In this document: positions 44,691 to 55,559 of the stretch, piece after piece
Position numbering within the stretch: position 1 is the first letter of the stretch
Layout: each line of letters begins with the position of its first letter
NCBI GenBank assembly: GCA_002205965.3
Contig: NADL03000151.1
Location: 62,001-126,000, forward strand
DNA length: 64,000 nucleotides
From: Kappaphycus alvarezii
Taxonomy: Eukaryota > Rhodophyta > Florideophyceae > Gigartinales > Solieriaceae
Reading direction: 5' to 3'
The notes under the pieces: model-generated
The model's input: the letters and a program-made list of their open reading frames with translations, nothing else
Told to the model about the DNA's origin: nothing
Databases searched by the model: none
Position numbers and translations under genes: made by a program

Positions 44691-45340
44691 ATACCACGTA
44701 TATCGAGTAGCCGATCTTGCGCGGAAGGTAAACGGCCAATTCTTCACTCATTGGTATTTCCATAGTCTATCATTGCGTAATGCCAAATTTAAGCTAAAAA
44801 AGAAAGTTCTTGCCACAAGCCCCTGCCTTTGCCATTGCACCACGTAGAACAGATAAAATAAAAGGACGTCAGCGCGCGCTTTATTTCATTAGTAAAGATC
44901 CTCAAAGTATTCGCCGGACTCAGGTATCTGCGAATCTCTATTTCAGGGATGGAATCCCAGAATAATTGTCAGTCGTGAGGCCTTTTTGATCAACTTACTG
45001 GACGGAGGACTGGCATGCCCAGGTATTAGGAAGTAGATCGCGGTATCAATTCGTAGAGTTGCGGGGTTGTCTCTTTGGGTTGGCTCTTTGTTGCTCACAT
45101 CAGCATCTCCTACCACTGCGGAAGGAGCGGAACTTGGTCGTTTTATAGAAGACTATTCATAGTATGAGAAACTGTGAGATTGGTCTGCACTCGTTTAGGA
45201 AGCAGAGAATTATTCCAATAATTTTGATACGAAATGCAGAGTATTAAAGAGAGGTGATGAAACACGAAACTACTTGACACAGGGGGGGATAATGGGGTAG
45301 TTTAGATCGTTGTCTGACACCTCTAGTGTCTATACGACCA
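44691..45340. other. No supported gene
   Basis: I see only short frames here. Confidence 0.4.
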
Positions 45341-45345
45341 TGCTC

Positions 45346-45756
45346 TGTCCTCATATGAGGCACACTTTGTCCTCATATGAGGACAGTTTCCATTACATTT
45401 TGGAAAGGTAAATGTTTTTGGAAGGCCGAAATTTTTACTGGAAAACAGTTTTTTCATGTTAAGTTACAGTACAGTAGTTTTTACTGTACGTGCGCCCTCG
45501 TTTCTGAAACCCCCCACGACAATACGAACTATTTTTCCTTCCAAAACGTAGTCGTTTTCACAACTTCTTGCGAAGAGCGGAAGCTGGTGAGGGAAAATTG
45601 CTCTAGGCTTAACCAAGGTCAATAATCTTGAAAAGTTTGTTTTGATCGGCCATCTACACTCATGAACTAATGCCGAGGGACAAGAAATGCGTTGAGGTAA
45701 AAAAGAATTGTATTGAAAAAAAAGGGCTAAAAGTTGTCCTCATATGAGGGCAACGG
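45346..45756. repeat. Cluster of CCTCATATGAGG palindromes
   Basis: Perfect 12-bp palindromes lie at 45,349-45,360, 45,371-45,382 and 45,738-45,749. The first two are only 10 bp apart. The last sits in a longer near-palindrome, GTTGTCCTCATATGAGGGC followed by AAC. Related forms occur at 34,693 and 35,063. An 82-codon plus frame between them shows no motif. Confidence 0.6.
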
Positions 45757-45969
45757 TCCAATAGACACTAGCGGGGGGGATCCAAGCGGGTTTGGAGAGA
45801 AGGAAGAAGAAAACAGAAACGAGTCTGCGTGTGACAGAGTGAATCTTAGGGTCACGACATTTGCATTTAATATGAGTCTGGTTTCGCATTGGTTTCGGTC
45901 TTCGGATCAGCGTCCAAACTTTCGGATCGTCGACCCCTAGAAATTCAGCGCTGAATGGACAAAAGGATA

Positions 45970-46130
45970 GGCTCTTAGTTTAGGTTTGCTGGGAGAGGAG
46001 ATTTCAACGCTGCAAGTAATTAAATGAAAAATAGGGGATGTTCACTGCGAGAGCTCAAAGGGCTGAGAACTGGGGTGTTATTCGGGAAAGGTAAAGCATC
46101 AGTAATCCGAAACGTGACCCCATAATTTAC
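45970..46130 (-). repeat. Repeat T, diverged inverted copy
   Basis: The reverse complement reads CACCCCAGTTCTCAGCCCTT and CTCTCGCAGTGAACATCCCC, parallel to AACTCCCCCGACTCTCAGCG and TTTCGCAGTAAACACAGCCCC in copy 1. Confidence 0.45.
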
Positions 46131-46514
46131 GCTAAAGGGCAAAAGATAAGCAGGTACTTGCGTATCCATACTCTTGAAGGTTCGTACGGTTTTTAGCCAT
46201 GTCTGAACACATTAACCCTTCACGCCGCATGGCAAACGATATTTCCAGCGCCATAAGCAAGTCACCATCCCCAAGCAAGGGAAAAGGGTTTGTGCCTTAC
46301 TGCCGATTTGTGCCACCAAAATGATCTCCAAAGTGGAAAAGGTGGGGTGGTTTACTGCGATCGTTATGTTAAATCCTCTGAGTGATTTAACGGGGTTTTT
46401 GAGAGGCCACTAAAATCGCGTAGAAGGCTTGCAAGACCAGACTTTAGGCATGTTGCTTCGGGGATGGATACCTGCGGAAAAGTTCGGCGGGTTTTGATTC
46501 AAGGCAAGTCTTCA

Positions 46515-46700
46515 CGTCCAACGCCTCTCAGGGAGCGTAGTTCCTGCTCCATTACTGTGCTGTATGCACTTTTGAGCCCCCGCTAGAAGTGTCAGGCGGC
46601 TAGGTAAACTACCGCAACATCCCCCTTTTTGAGTCGATTGTGGTTGTCTGGAAAACTTTAGGACAAATCAAATCTATCTTCCAGTGTAAACCAGCCAAAC
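46515..46700 (+). repeat. 5'-truncated LINE 3' end (copy a) with a 50-bp insertion
   Basis: AGGGAGCGTAGTTCCTGCTC, TCGATTGTGGTTGTCTGG and CCAAACCTTCCCC are the 3'-UTR landmarks shared with copies at 52,185, 58,245, 58,715, 60,858 and 63,290. Between 46,577 and 46,626 there is an extra segment flanked by TTTTGAG at 46,570-46,576 and 46,627-46,633. The extra segment matches 57,471-57,519. Confidence 0.7.
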
Positions 46701-46756
46701 CTTCCCCTGAAATGACTGCTGCGCCGAACGCCCATGCATTAGGCAGGTGTCACTGT

Positions 46757-47941
46757 CTATGGGTCTCTATGGCTCAGAGACCCCGACTTCCACCTCTCTG
46801 TATTCATTATTTGTGTTAGATTAGTCCAAATAACGCGTCCATCCGGCGCCTCAGTACGAATCATGAGCGCCTCCAACAACCTCAAGTATTCATTTTCAAC
46901 CGCCCTCAACGCCACCACCCTCTCTGGCCGATGTCCAGATATCAAGCCACGATCCAAATCCACGCCATCACTATAATCGAAACAGCATCCGCCACCATCC
47001 CGGTTGCGTCTCGCAACCAGCACTCAATTCTACTGCGTTGATCATCACTGACCAGAATATGCCACTTGGCCTCCGAATATGCCTCCAACTTCTCTACCTC
47101 TTCATTTACGATGCACCGCAATCGGCGTAAATCTCGCTCCTCCTCGTCCACCACAGTCTTCATCACGGCTTCTTCGTCTATTCCAGTCCCCTTCTCGGCT
47201 CCCCAGCACCCGAGACCAACACATTCTCCCCGTTAGCCAAACAAATTTCTCCCGAGCCCTCCAAGCTCTCCGCATCCGTCGCATCAACCAGCGCCTGCAA
47301 CGGGAGATGATGCAACCACGCCTGACTCACCGGGTCAGCCACACCACAAACGGATTTCTGCTGATCCAAACCCCGACCGGTTCGAGCACGACGCGGCCTC
47401 CAGGCCTCCAGGCTCTCCAGGCTCAACATCGTGGACATAGTCATAGCCCTTTCCGGCGGCCTTCGCGAGCTTATTTGCCTTTCTACGCGTTGGCGCAACT
47501 GGGTGACCACGGCCAAGTTTTCCGGAGAGGGGCGGAAAGCGGAGGATAAGGGAGGGGTGTTGGCATCGGCAGGAATGCCCAGATGGCGTGTGGGGGAAGA
47601 GACGGGAGGCAGGGTGAGGGGTATGGGGATTATGCGACCGTCAGCGTCGTGGTGAGGAGACGCGGGTAACGGCGATGGCGCTTGGGATTGCTCGGAGCAG
47701 GGGAAACAGGGCGTTTCTTGAGGGGGCGAATGGGGCGGAGTTTCGAGGGAATCGGAGTGGGGGCATGGTGTGAGTGTGGTGGTTCGGCGGTTGGGATGGC
47801 CTCGTTGGCGAGAAGAGCGGTGCGGGAGAGAAAGGGGTGGTTGAGGTTGACGGGTACTTTTTTGAAGGCTAGGCTGTTGTGAAACGAAATAGATTGAAAG
47901 TGGAAAATCGCACTCGATATGTGTATGGCAGGCGTGAGCAT
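46757..47941 (-). pseudogene. GC-rich unknown gene, frameshifted (about 390 codons)
   Basis: GC content is well above the surroundings. Minus-strand frames follow each other with little overlap: 47,941-47,630 (KVPVNLNHPFLSRTALLANE, LRPIRPLKKRPVSPAPSNPK), a second frame from about 47,640 to 47,178 (PENLAVVTQLRQRVERQISS, LQALVDATDAESLEGSG), a third at 47,166-46,942 (DEEERDLRRLRCIVNEEVEK) and a fourth at 47,023-46,757 (VVALRAVENEYLRLLEALMI, WTNLTQIMNTERW). The middle is proline/basic-rich and the rest helical. I do not recognise it. Plus-strand frames here look like shadows. Confidence 0.4.
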
Positions 47942-48194
47942 GAAAGGTATTCAGCGGCTCGATTGAGGGTAAATATTTTTGGAAATTTTGAATTATTTTC
48001 TGTTTGTCCGAAAATTTTCCATTTTCAATTTTGAAATTGGGGAAGCCTGTGGCGTTTTACCGTGCGAAAAACCAAGGCCAGTTTCCCGAAAACTTTGGTA
48101 TTATCTATTTTTAATCACTCGTATGAGAGTGTACAGCGCTGCATTTATTATCGGTTCAGGCTTGAAACCTTCAGGACAAGCAAGAGGCTCTGGT

Positions 48195-48340
48195 GAATAT
48201 AGTCATCTTCATTTTTTCGGAAAGGTGGAATTTTTGGGTTATTTTAATGCATGGAAGATGTGGTCGGTTATATCCACGAGGCTAATACGTTATGCGGGAT
48301 AAGTCCTCGCTGATGGGTAACACTACAGAAAAGTGACTTC
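48195..48340 (-). repeat. Fragment of the PB-YqaJ right end
   Basis: The reverse complement carries TAGTGTTACCCAT, GTGGATATAACCGACCACAT and CTTCCATGCATTAAAATAAC, then CCAAAAATTCC. It aligns with 11,340-11,450 (GTGTTACCCATTAATGACG, GGATAAAACCGACCAAATC). A further inverted copy is inside 49,840-49,960. Confidence 0.6.
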
Positions 48341-48419
48341 TGAGTTTTGAAAATCATTCTGTACAGTAATATGTATCCCTTACTAAGACTGGGTTTGTGT
48401 CACCCAGTGCAAGGACAAA

Positions 48420-48545
48420 AGACAAAATGTAGGGCGTGTGTTTTCTGCGAGAGTTTGGAGGGTTAAGAACATGGGGAGTCTTGGACACCTACTGTACAGC
48501 AATGTGCCATACAGTACACTAGGGGTAATTTGTGCCTAGCGAATG
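48420..48545 (-). repeat. Repeat T, inverted copy
   Basis: The reverse complement reads CATGTTCTTAACCCTCC, AACTCTCGCAGAAAACACAC and GCCCTACATTTTGTC, parallel to copy 1. With the direct copy at 48,880-49,155 it forms an inverted pair about 330 bp apart. Confidence 0.5.
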
Positions 48546-48879
48546 AAAATATCACAGTTCAGTTGCTTTTTGTTTTCACTTCGTATTAGATTGCGATATC
48601 CAATTGGTCAGAAAAGGGGAAAGTGTGGGGTGGTTTGATTTTGAAAGATATCGTGAGTGTTATTAGATTGGTCCGAAATACCTTGCGCTCCACGTCAATA
48701 TAATTGGTTCAAAAGTTGATACTTCTGTACAATTTCTGCTGGTATGGCCCAATCACATTTTTACCTGCGATGAGCTAGCCGGTTAAATTTTTGTAATAAT
48801 GGCTCAATCATGGCTTGTTTCAAACCATCATCTTTCTGAAGCTATGTATCGGGGTTTTTGCGAGTCAAGGCAAGTGCTA

Positions 48880-49155
48880 ACTAGGGGTCCCATACAAATC
48901 ATATTTGACAGTACAGTATTACTGTTAAGCACTGTACTTATTCCAAACCTTGGCACCACTCGCAAAACTGTAACCCGGTCTAATCTTCACTACCTTTGTG
49001 TTTACAGTAATTATAACCTTGTAGTTTTGCGTGAACTGTAAAACTGTTGTGAGCTTTGAAAATTCCCTCAACTCCTCCCGTTCTTAGCCTTTCGAACTCA
49101 CACAGCCCTGCACACGGGAAACGACTGTACTGTCGGTTGCCTATGGTTTGTACCC
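48880..49155 (+). repeat. Repeat T, copy closest to 1-203
   Basis: TTGTGTTTACAGTAATTATAACC... to CTATGGTTTGTAC aligns with the first 203 bases of the window. Extra TACAGTA-rich sequence extends it upstream. Confidence 0.65.
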
Positions 49156-49316
49156 AGGGGAAATTTTGGATGATTTTCTATTTGGAAAGTAATGTAATTT
49201 CTTGAAGTGAAGCCACACGTTCCCTTGAGGGATTGAGGTGAGTAGGTGTGAGCTTACAGAGTGCGAGGTTAGCAGCGTGGCCGCGTCACCCTAAAGAACG
49301 GGCTGGATCAAGGCCA

Positions 49317-49559
49317 TCATGCAGGCAGCATGGGACTTTTGATACCGCTGCGGCGTGCCTGAGTGAGGACTTCTTTGACCTTTTCATATGTCTCCATTGT
49401 CCTAACTGCCACATTCCGTGCGACGTCGCTCAGTACCCCGTAGGCATGTGGGTGGCAACCTCCGAGATTGAAGATGGGGACGGGATAGTTTGTACCCTGG
49501 AAAATTGAGATGTAAATTGATGTAATCAGTATTTCTGCACTGACCTGTATGACTTTCAT
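49317..49559 (-). pseudogene. LINE C-terminal fragment (second lineage)
   Basis: The minus-strand frame reads NLGGCHPHAYGVLSDVARN then VAVRTMETYEKVKEVL. It aligns with 63,301-63,440 plus (TLGVWQPDACAVLHHVASN, VTLRAFETYG) and with LETYGKVPGSLMQRHAAAA at 58,755. Those lie just before the LINE stop codon and 3' UTR, so this is the end of a related LINE ORF. Its 3' UTR differs. Confidence 0.5.
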
Positions 49560-50450
49560 TTACTCGGGTTGCTACTTTTTGGGCAGTAAATTTAGGGAGA
49601 GAAGTGTCCGAGCTATAAACTCAACACTGTGACACTACGAAAACATGTGAGGCCCGGGGCGCATGCGCGCTGAGTACGATGAAAGAAGCCCTACTAGTAA
49701 ACGTGATGTCACCACACGAGTGACATTACCCATTATAGTGAACACGTCTACTATCATACACCGGGCGATAGCCGAACCGCACTTTTCAAAAATAAATGAC
49801 CAAATCGACCTCTTGAAATATTTACTTGTTCTCATATTCAGTATGTTGCAAAGCTCAATAGGGAATATTCGGGTTATTTTAAAGTATGGAAGATGTGGTT
49901 GATTATATCCACGCCGCTGGGAGTGCGTCGTGCGGGACATGTCACTAGGAAACACTAAGTAGCATTCCTTACAGGGCCGGTTCAATGCCAGCGAGCAGGC
50001 ATGCTGCGTTAGACATGACGGCCGCGGCAGCGTGCCTTCTAGTTAGCACTGCAGTATGTTTCGTCATCGTTTAATGCAGGTCTATAGGATTGCCAACCCT
50101 CGCAATACTCACAGCTAACCCTTTAATGTGTTTCCACTGGGCAGCTCGGGGCTTCGCCAATCTTTTTGTGACTGGCTTTGCTGCACGTGCAGCTGTACCG
50201 ATTTCGGAGGTGCCGGAAACAGTCCTCGCTCGTCACGCGGCGAGAATCATCCAGAACATCGCCATTCGTCTGCTGGATGGGTTTTGAGCGAATCTTAGTG
50301 CCACAGCATATATTTTCTGCAGAACCTCCATTCTCAGGCTACATCAACCGCTATGTAATTAGGCCTCTTCCTCGTAATCTTTGCCTTTACCCGATCTGCC
50401 ATTGGTTTTGTTACGCGCAGATTTTTTTGCCACCGTCATCTACAGGTCTA
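49540..50450. mobile_element. Internally deleted derivative of the PB-YqaJ transposon
   Basis: 49,570-49,675 (GGTTGCTACTTTTTGGGC, CGAGCTATAAACTCAA, CATGCGCGC) aligns with 7,180-7,290. 49,695-49,740 (CTAGTAAACGTGATGTCACC, TTACCCATTA) aligns with parts of 11,225-11,350. 50,090-50,350 (GCAATACTCACAGCTAACCC, CACGCGGCGAGAATC, CACAGCATATATTTTCTGCA) aligns with 11,535-12,020. The whole 3.6-kb transposase region is missing. A terminal segment at about 49,840-49,960 is inverted relative to the full element. Confidence 0.65.
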
Positions 50451-50489
50451 TAGTTTACTGCACTACTCTCCTTGTCCAAATTTGCTTAT

Positions 50490-51851
50490 AGTTCCAGTCC
50501 TTCCTCGCACTCCCTGAACCTCGCTTATCATAACCGCGGTCCTCTCTAAATTTACTTCCATTTTATCTAGAAATTTTTATACTGTATCTACCCTCTGAAT
50601 CGATCCCGAATCAAGTTCTTTTTCACTTTTTGCTTACCTTCTCCTCCACATTCGTTTTTTGAGAAAAAGGGCGCAAACTCACTACTATAAAAATCCCTTG
50701 CAGATCTATTTTATCCTTTTCTGATCTCTAGAATCTGCCCCGGGAGCCTATTCAAACCCCTTCATTCCGATTTTTAAACGTTCCCGATCATTTTGCTTAG
50801 CACTCTTCTCCCCCTACACCCCCGCTCACCCCTTTTCCAGAAATATGACATCAAATCGCCCCTCTGTCCATCTCCAAAAACAGCCCTTCCCGTCCCATCA
50901 ATGGCCTTCGTCTCGCCGCCTACGGGCCAATCGATGCCGACGACTACATACGGCGGCAAACAAAGAAGCAAATCATCGAGTTCGTTCGCCAATTCTTCAT
51001 AGAAGAAGAAGAGAGGGAGATAAGTGAGAATGAGACTGAGAAAGTCGAGGAGGAGAGCGGGGAGTCCTTCGAGGAATGGTTAGCCCCTGAGCTAGTGTAC
51101 AAGGCTCAGGAGAAGAATGGGGAGGAAGAGAAGGAAAGGAGGAGAGAGAGAGGAAGAGGAGGAGGAGGAGGGGAGGAGGAGAGGATGAGGGAACAGGGGG
51201 CATGGAAAGTGTTGGACTGGTGGGACCTGGAATGGAGAGTATGGATCAAGTTGTGCCGACGATGGAACCGGATGGAGATATCTTTAGTAGTCTAGATATC
51301 TCCCAGGGGGAATAGAGAGCTGTGAGCCATTCGCAGATATTTGTGGGACTGCTTGGACAGCATGGATATTTTAGAGGAGTTGTTTGGATCTGATTTAGAG
51401 AATGGGAAATAAGAGGACCTCATTGATTGTTATTTCTTAAGTATCTTTTGTTTAGAGTATGTCATCCACACAAATTGTTTCTGCATTTCCTGGTACCTTC
51501 TGTAGTTTTTTTCGGACTTTAGGGGTAGCCAAAAGTCTATATAAGCTGAGTAAACTGCTTCCTCATGGAGGGTCAAGCAAGTTGGCAGACAACTTCAAGC
51601 CCAGTCCCAGATAGTTAGGAAGTTGAGAGTCAACTTCAGACCCAAGAAGAATTTATTTTACGCTAGTCACTAAGCATAGGTGGTAGACCCTGCCCTTCCA
51701 TACTTGCTTGTAGCCCATTCAACTGTCTTCCCTATCCACTCCTTTCTGTTCGTTCAACTATACCACGGTAGCACTTTTGTCGCTTGCAACACCTCCTTCT
51801 TGGGGTAATTGGTTCTGAGGATCTTTTCCCCTGCTGATTTATCCCTAACAG
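50490..51851 (+). mobile_element. Repeat family F, copy F7 (longest intact ORF stretch)
   Basis: The ORF starts at 50,845 with MTSNRPS, shifts frame, then stays open from about 50,868 to 51,295: SISKNSPSRPINGLRLAAYG, PIDADDYIRRQTKKQIIEFV, RQFFIEEEEREISENETEKV, GESFEEWLAPELVYKAQEKN, then a long Glu/Arg/Gly run. The C-terminal block (about 51,335-51,410) reads QIFVDCLDSMDILEELFGSD in mixed frames. The 3' part has AAGTTGGCAGACAACTT and GAAGTTGAGAGTCAACTTC hairpins and ends ATCCCTAACAG at 51,851. Function unknown. Confidence 0.7.
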
Positions 51852-51889
51852 GTCTCGCACAAAACCCTATTTTCTGATGGGGACTACTT

Positions 51890-52140
51890 CAAGTGCAGAC
51901 AAATGTAGTCCTCATTTGGTGTCATAAGTCAATATTTCATATACTGCCATCCTGCGGGAAACGAACGCCTGAGAAATAGGTTTAGAGGACAATGACTGCA
52001 GTTGACCACATACCAAACTGTACTTATTGAGACAGGATAGCATTTTCCCGTGGCTGCTGTTTCTCTGGTTTTTCCAGCGATGCTGCCGGATTCTAACATG
52101 GAACTGCCAGACATTCGTTCTCTTTAGAATTTTTTTATTA
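51890..52140. repeat. Repeat W, copy 2
   Basis: Counterpart of 17,140-17,390, with the same order of shared strings. It is followed directly by a LINE 3' end. Confidence 0.6.
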
Positions 52141-52184
52141 TTGGTTTCCTAGCCAGGACCAAGAACCTTATCAAAGAAGAAGGG

Positions 52185-52365
52185 GGAACGGTGGGTGTTT
52201 TACTCTTGGAAGATATATCCGATCTATCCATTGTTTTCCAGACAATACAATGGACTCAAAAAGGGGTATACTGACACAGTAATGGGGAAGGAACTACGCC
52301 CCCTAAAATTCTACCTTCTGGCCAGCCATCAAGCAGCGCATTGGACATGACGGCTGCTGGGAAGA
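52185..52365 (-). repeat. 5'-truncated LINE 3' end (copy c)
   Basis: GTGTTTTACTCTTGGAAGAT, ATATCCGATCTATCC, GACACAGTAATGGGGAAGG and CCAGCCATCAAGCAGCGC are the reverse complement of the LINE terminus. Copy length is about 180 bp, so only the last codons plus 3' UTR are present. Confidence 0.75.
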
Positions 52366-52458
52366 ATGAATGATCTTCTAGTTTGCTTATGCATAGCCTC
52401 ATGCTATCTATATCATGATAGCATCATGATTTTTGCCAAGCGACCTAATGAAGGCATT

Positions 52459-53670
52459 CTGATAGGGGTGAATCGTCGGGAGAAAATATCCTCAGGACAT
52501 GTTACCCCAAGAAGGAGTTGATGAAAGCGACAAAAGTGCTACGATGGTAGAGTTGAGCGAACGGGAATAGCATTTAGGTAATACAGTTGAGAAGACTCTT
52601 GTAGACTGTGAAAGGGGCATGGTCCACCACTTATGGTCTGAAATAAGCGTAAGAAAACGTTTCATGGGTCTGACGCTGAGTCTCAACTTTCTAACCACTT
52701 GGAACTCTACTTGAAGTTGTCAGCCAACTTGCTTGACCTATACAAGAGGAAGCATTTCACTCAGCTAATTTAGACTTTTTGGCTAACCTTAAGTCTAAAA
52801 GAAACATACTAAGTACCCCAACATGCATCAAATGGAATTGAGTCAACGAAAATAACTAACAGCAGATAGCATCCCGAAAAACATTATATAATCCTCACAA
52901 TCGTGGTCCTCTAGATCAGAGCCGAAACTTTCCTCCAAAATTTACATACTACCAGTTCAGTCCCATAAATCCATAGCCCCAAAGCAGACCCTAAAAATAC
53001 CATAGATAGCCTCTTCGGACATATCCAGCTCCTCCAACTCACCCTAAAAAACTTCATTCTCCTCTTCATACCGCCAGAAGAGTCATAAATAGCGACTACT
53101 CCCCCACTCTATCCTTCATCCTCCACATCAGCTCCCTCACTGTTGTACACTAGTGGTTCCTATGTGTTCACACAGTCTTCCTCACCTTCCTCACCTTCAC
53201 CATCAGCCTCAGTCTACTCTTATTCTACTTCATCTACTGCATTCACTCTCTCACTTCCTCCTCTACCTCTTCGAAGCAATGCCGACGGACTCACTCTCCA
53301 AGGTGTTCCCGGCCCATTCTTCTACAGTAATGATCATAGTCAGCTGGTGTATTGACCATCAAAGGCAGAGCGTTGAGGGGCGGCGGCCTCGGGACTACTT
53401 TTTAATGTTGATGGACGAGCGGAGGTTGGTCATGTTGAAGGAAAAAGGGAAGTGAGACGATGGGGTGGCTCATAGTGGGGGTTTTGCCTCAAACATGTCG
53501 GTGTCGAATATCGAATAGGGCGATATCCTTGGAAAATTTCACAGCCTTGCACGAAATAAAAGAAGTAACTGAAAGATTTTTTTTGAAAAAGGTAACCAAA
53601 ATACTCAGAGGTAAAATGGAAAATGGAGGTTTACAGTGAATTTCGCGTCGGAGGGGAGACTAGTTTCAGG
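52459..53670 (-). mobile_element. Repeat family F, copy F8
   Basis: Minus strand: 5' part with GCGAAATTCACTGTAAACC, then ATGACC at about 53,430 (MTNLRSSINIKK, SRGRRPS), then DYDHYCRR-like and EEVEEEVRE-like traces in changing frames. The 3' part has CTTCAAGTAGAGTTCC and a hairpin remnant, and ends CACCCCTATCAG at 52,459. Both W2 and LINE copy c lie between it and F7. Confidence 0.62.
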
Positions 53671-54330
53671 ATTTGGTTCTGAAAAGAAATTAAGTGGGAG
53701 GAGTTGTTTTGAAAAATCAGAGGTCAATAATGGAGAAGACAGAAGTTTGTTGAGAGACCCCCTTTCCTGCAGAAGGAACCGCTTTCGTAATAACGTATTC
53801 CATTTCGCGAGGGAAATCTATTCCCTGTTTCTCTATGTTCATCCATTTCTCTTTAACGCGACGAGATTTCCGTTTTTCCATTCTGTTTTCTCTCTCTTTT
53901 ATTCTCTTTTATGCACAAACTTTTTTCCCTTGTCGGTTATATTTCAATCTCTTCGGCTTATTTCATCTCCTTCGAATGTAAATATTTGTATTCATGATTA
54001 ACATACCTGTACTTAATTTTCGCCATAAATTAGCTTTAAAAGGCTGATTGCCCTTACACCCTCAGTAAAACAGCTCTGGTCTATTTTTTGAATCAGCAGG
54101 CCTTTAAATCTGAGTTTTCTGGTGGTATTTTAAGCCTTTAGGGCGTTGGAAATACTATATGCGTCACGCCAGCAATAACTAGACATTTAATAATATCGTT
54201 ACATCTACCATGAGCAGAGCTCGCCTTTCCGGCTTCATTTTCAACTCTCCACATCCACATCTCATAATTGTCTCCCCACTACTTCTTTAAGCCCGAAGTG
54301 AAATTAATACCGACCTTAGTCTTTACCATA
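53671..54330. other. T-rich spacer
   Basis: The 121-codon plus frame (53,636-54,001) overlaps the F8 5' part in antisense and is pyrimidine-driven. No gene is supported. Confidence 0.35.
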
Positions 54331-54338
54331 TAAATAAC

Positions 54339-54638
54339 ATGAAAGACCCCAACGCTCTACATCTGATAGATATTGAAGCAGAAGAGGATGGGAAATGGGT
54401 TAGAGGAAAGAACGATGGTGATGTGATTAATCGATTAGATGACTTTTTGCTCCATAAATTTCCTATGAGACAGAAGAAGGAAACTAAAGCTAACAAAGGC
54501 CCGAGAATGAAGAATATAGTCTCAATTAGTCCTAGTATGAATAGGGCACGGTGGAGCCAGATTACAGGGAAGAGTAAGGAATTTATGGATGCACCAGGTA
54601 TTGATGAAAATCTATCCGGTTGTAGAGACACTAGGTGA
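54339..54638 (+). CDS. Hypothetical 99-residue basic protein
   Basis: An open frame with protein-like composition: MKDPNALHLIDIEAEEDGKW, then VRGKNDGDVINRLDDFLLHK, many Lys/Arg, SPSMNRARWSQITGKSKEF and a short end after IDENLSGCRD. No signal peptide or membrane segment. The antisense frame (54,631-54,323) is a shadow of equal length. It could be a small gene, an exon or a transposon fragment. Not recognised. Confidence 0.3.
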   Translation: MKDPNALHLIDIEAEEDGKWVRGKNDGDVINRLDDFLLHKFPMRQKKETKANKGPRMKNIVSISPSMNRARWSQITGKSKEFMDAPGIDENLSGCRDTR

Positions 54639-54699
54639 AGAGCATTTCAGGTAAGTAGAGGTAGACCACCATGAGCAGCTCACAGGTATGTTCAGGGAC

Positions 54700-55550
54700 A
54701 ACATGGTAACTTGTGATGTGTTGAGGTAAGTACTAGGTCCGATCTTGCTTAACCTTTGAAAGGCTAGAATATTGTGATTTAGCCAAAAAAATCAGAATTT
54801 TAGATCATTTTTAGACCTATAGGGGAATTTTTTGGGTAATTTAATGTCGTTTCACGACAGGAGTCCAGTTGTTACACGAGGGTAAAGTACGAGAGGTATT
54901 TAGTGCGAGATTTCGAGGGCTGTGGGCGGGAGGATTTTTGGAGATGAGCGATGTGCAGTTTCGTAATGAATGTACGTTTAAAACTAAGAGATCAATAACA
55001 CGGCCTAGCAATCGTAAGAGAAGGAAAGGATAACAATTATCAGAGGTGGAAAACTAGAAATTGATACCGCTACCGCGTGACTTTGAATAGGGAACTATGT
55101 TGATAAATAAATAGAGGGGGAAAATTCCAGGCTTTACAGAGGTTAGAGATACAGTACCAATATTTCCCAAGACCAGAGGTGGGTCAAATTATTTGAGGAT
55201 ATGGAAAGGAGATAGAGTCAGAAAGGAATATCTCAAAGGCTGGTGAAGGATCAGCCGTAAGACGTACTGTGTTGGACAAAACAATGGCACAGCTTTCCTT
55301 TGCACGGGGACGGATGGCATCCACCCGAAGTTCCTACTTCTTGTGTGTTAACGTTCCCGATACCGCCGTTCACCACAGAGAATTCATCAAGTGTTAATTC
55401 TCCAAGGATGGATATTGGCACTGGGATCTGTCGGAACCTGGCATTCGTAGCGATGAAATCTTAAAACCTTCTAAAGTGTGAATCTTTCGTGCCATTCAGA
55501 GATGACATGATTATAAATACAATATATACATATAACTAAACCAACTCGAA
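54700..55550. other. No supported gene
   Basis: I see no open frame of note and no repeat match. Confidence 0.4.
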
Positions 55551-55559
55551 CCATCATTC

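Noticed and set aside
44581-44763. Minus-strand ORF EILRTNYPKKEVLQAAKVL as a gene
   Set aside because: It recurs wherever the F 3' part is present and is antisense to it; copies are broken. Treated as a shadow of the repeat.
47079-47549. 156-codon plus-strand ORF
   Set aside because: Ser/Pro/Arg-rich shadow of the GC-rich minus-strand frames.
51095-51295. Glu/Arg/Gly-rich run of F7 as a separate simple-sequence gene
   Set aside because: It is in frame with the preceding DDYIRR and EEWLAPELVY blocks, so it is the acidic part of the F7 ORF.
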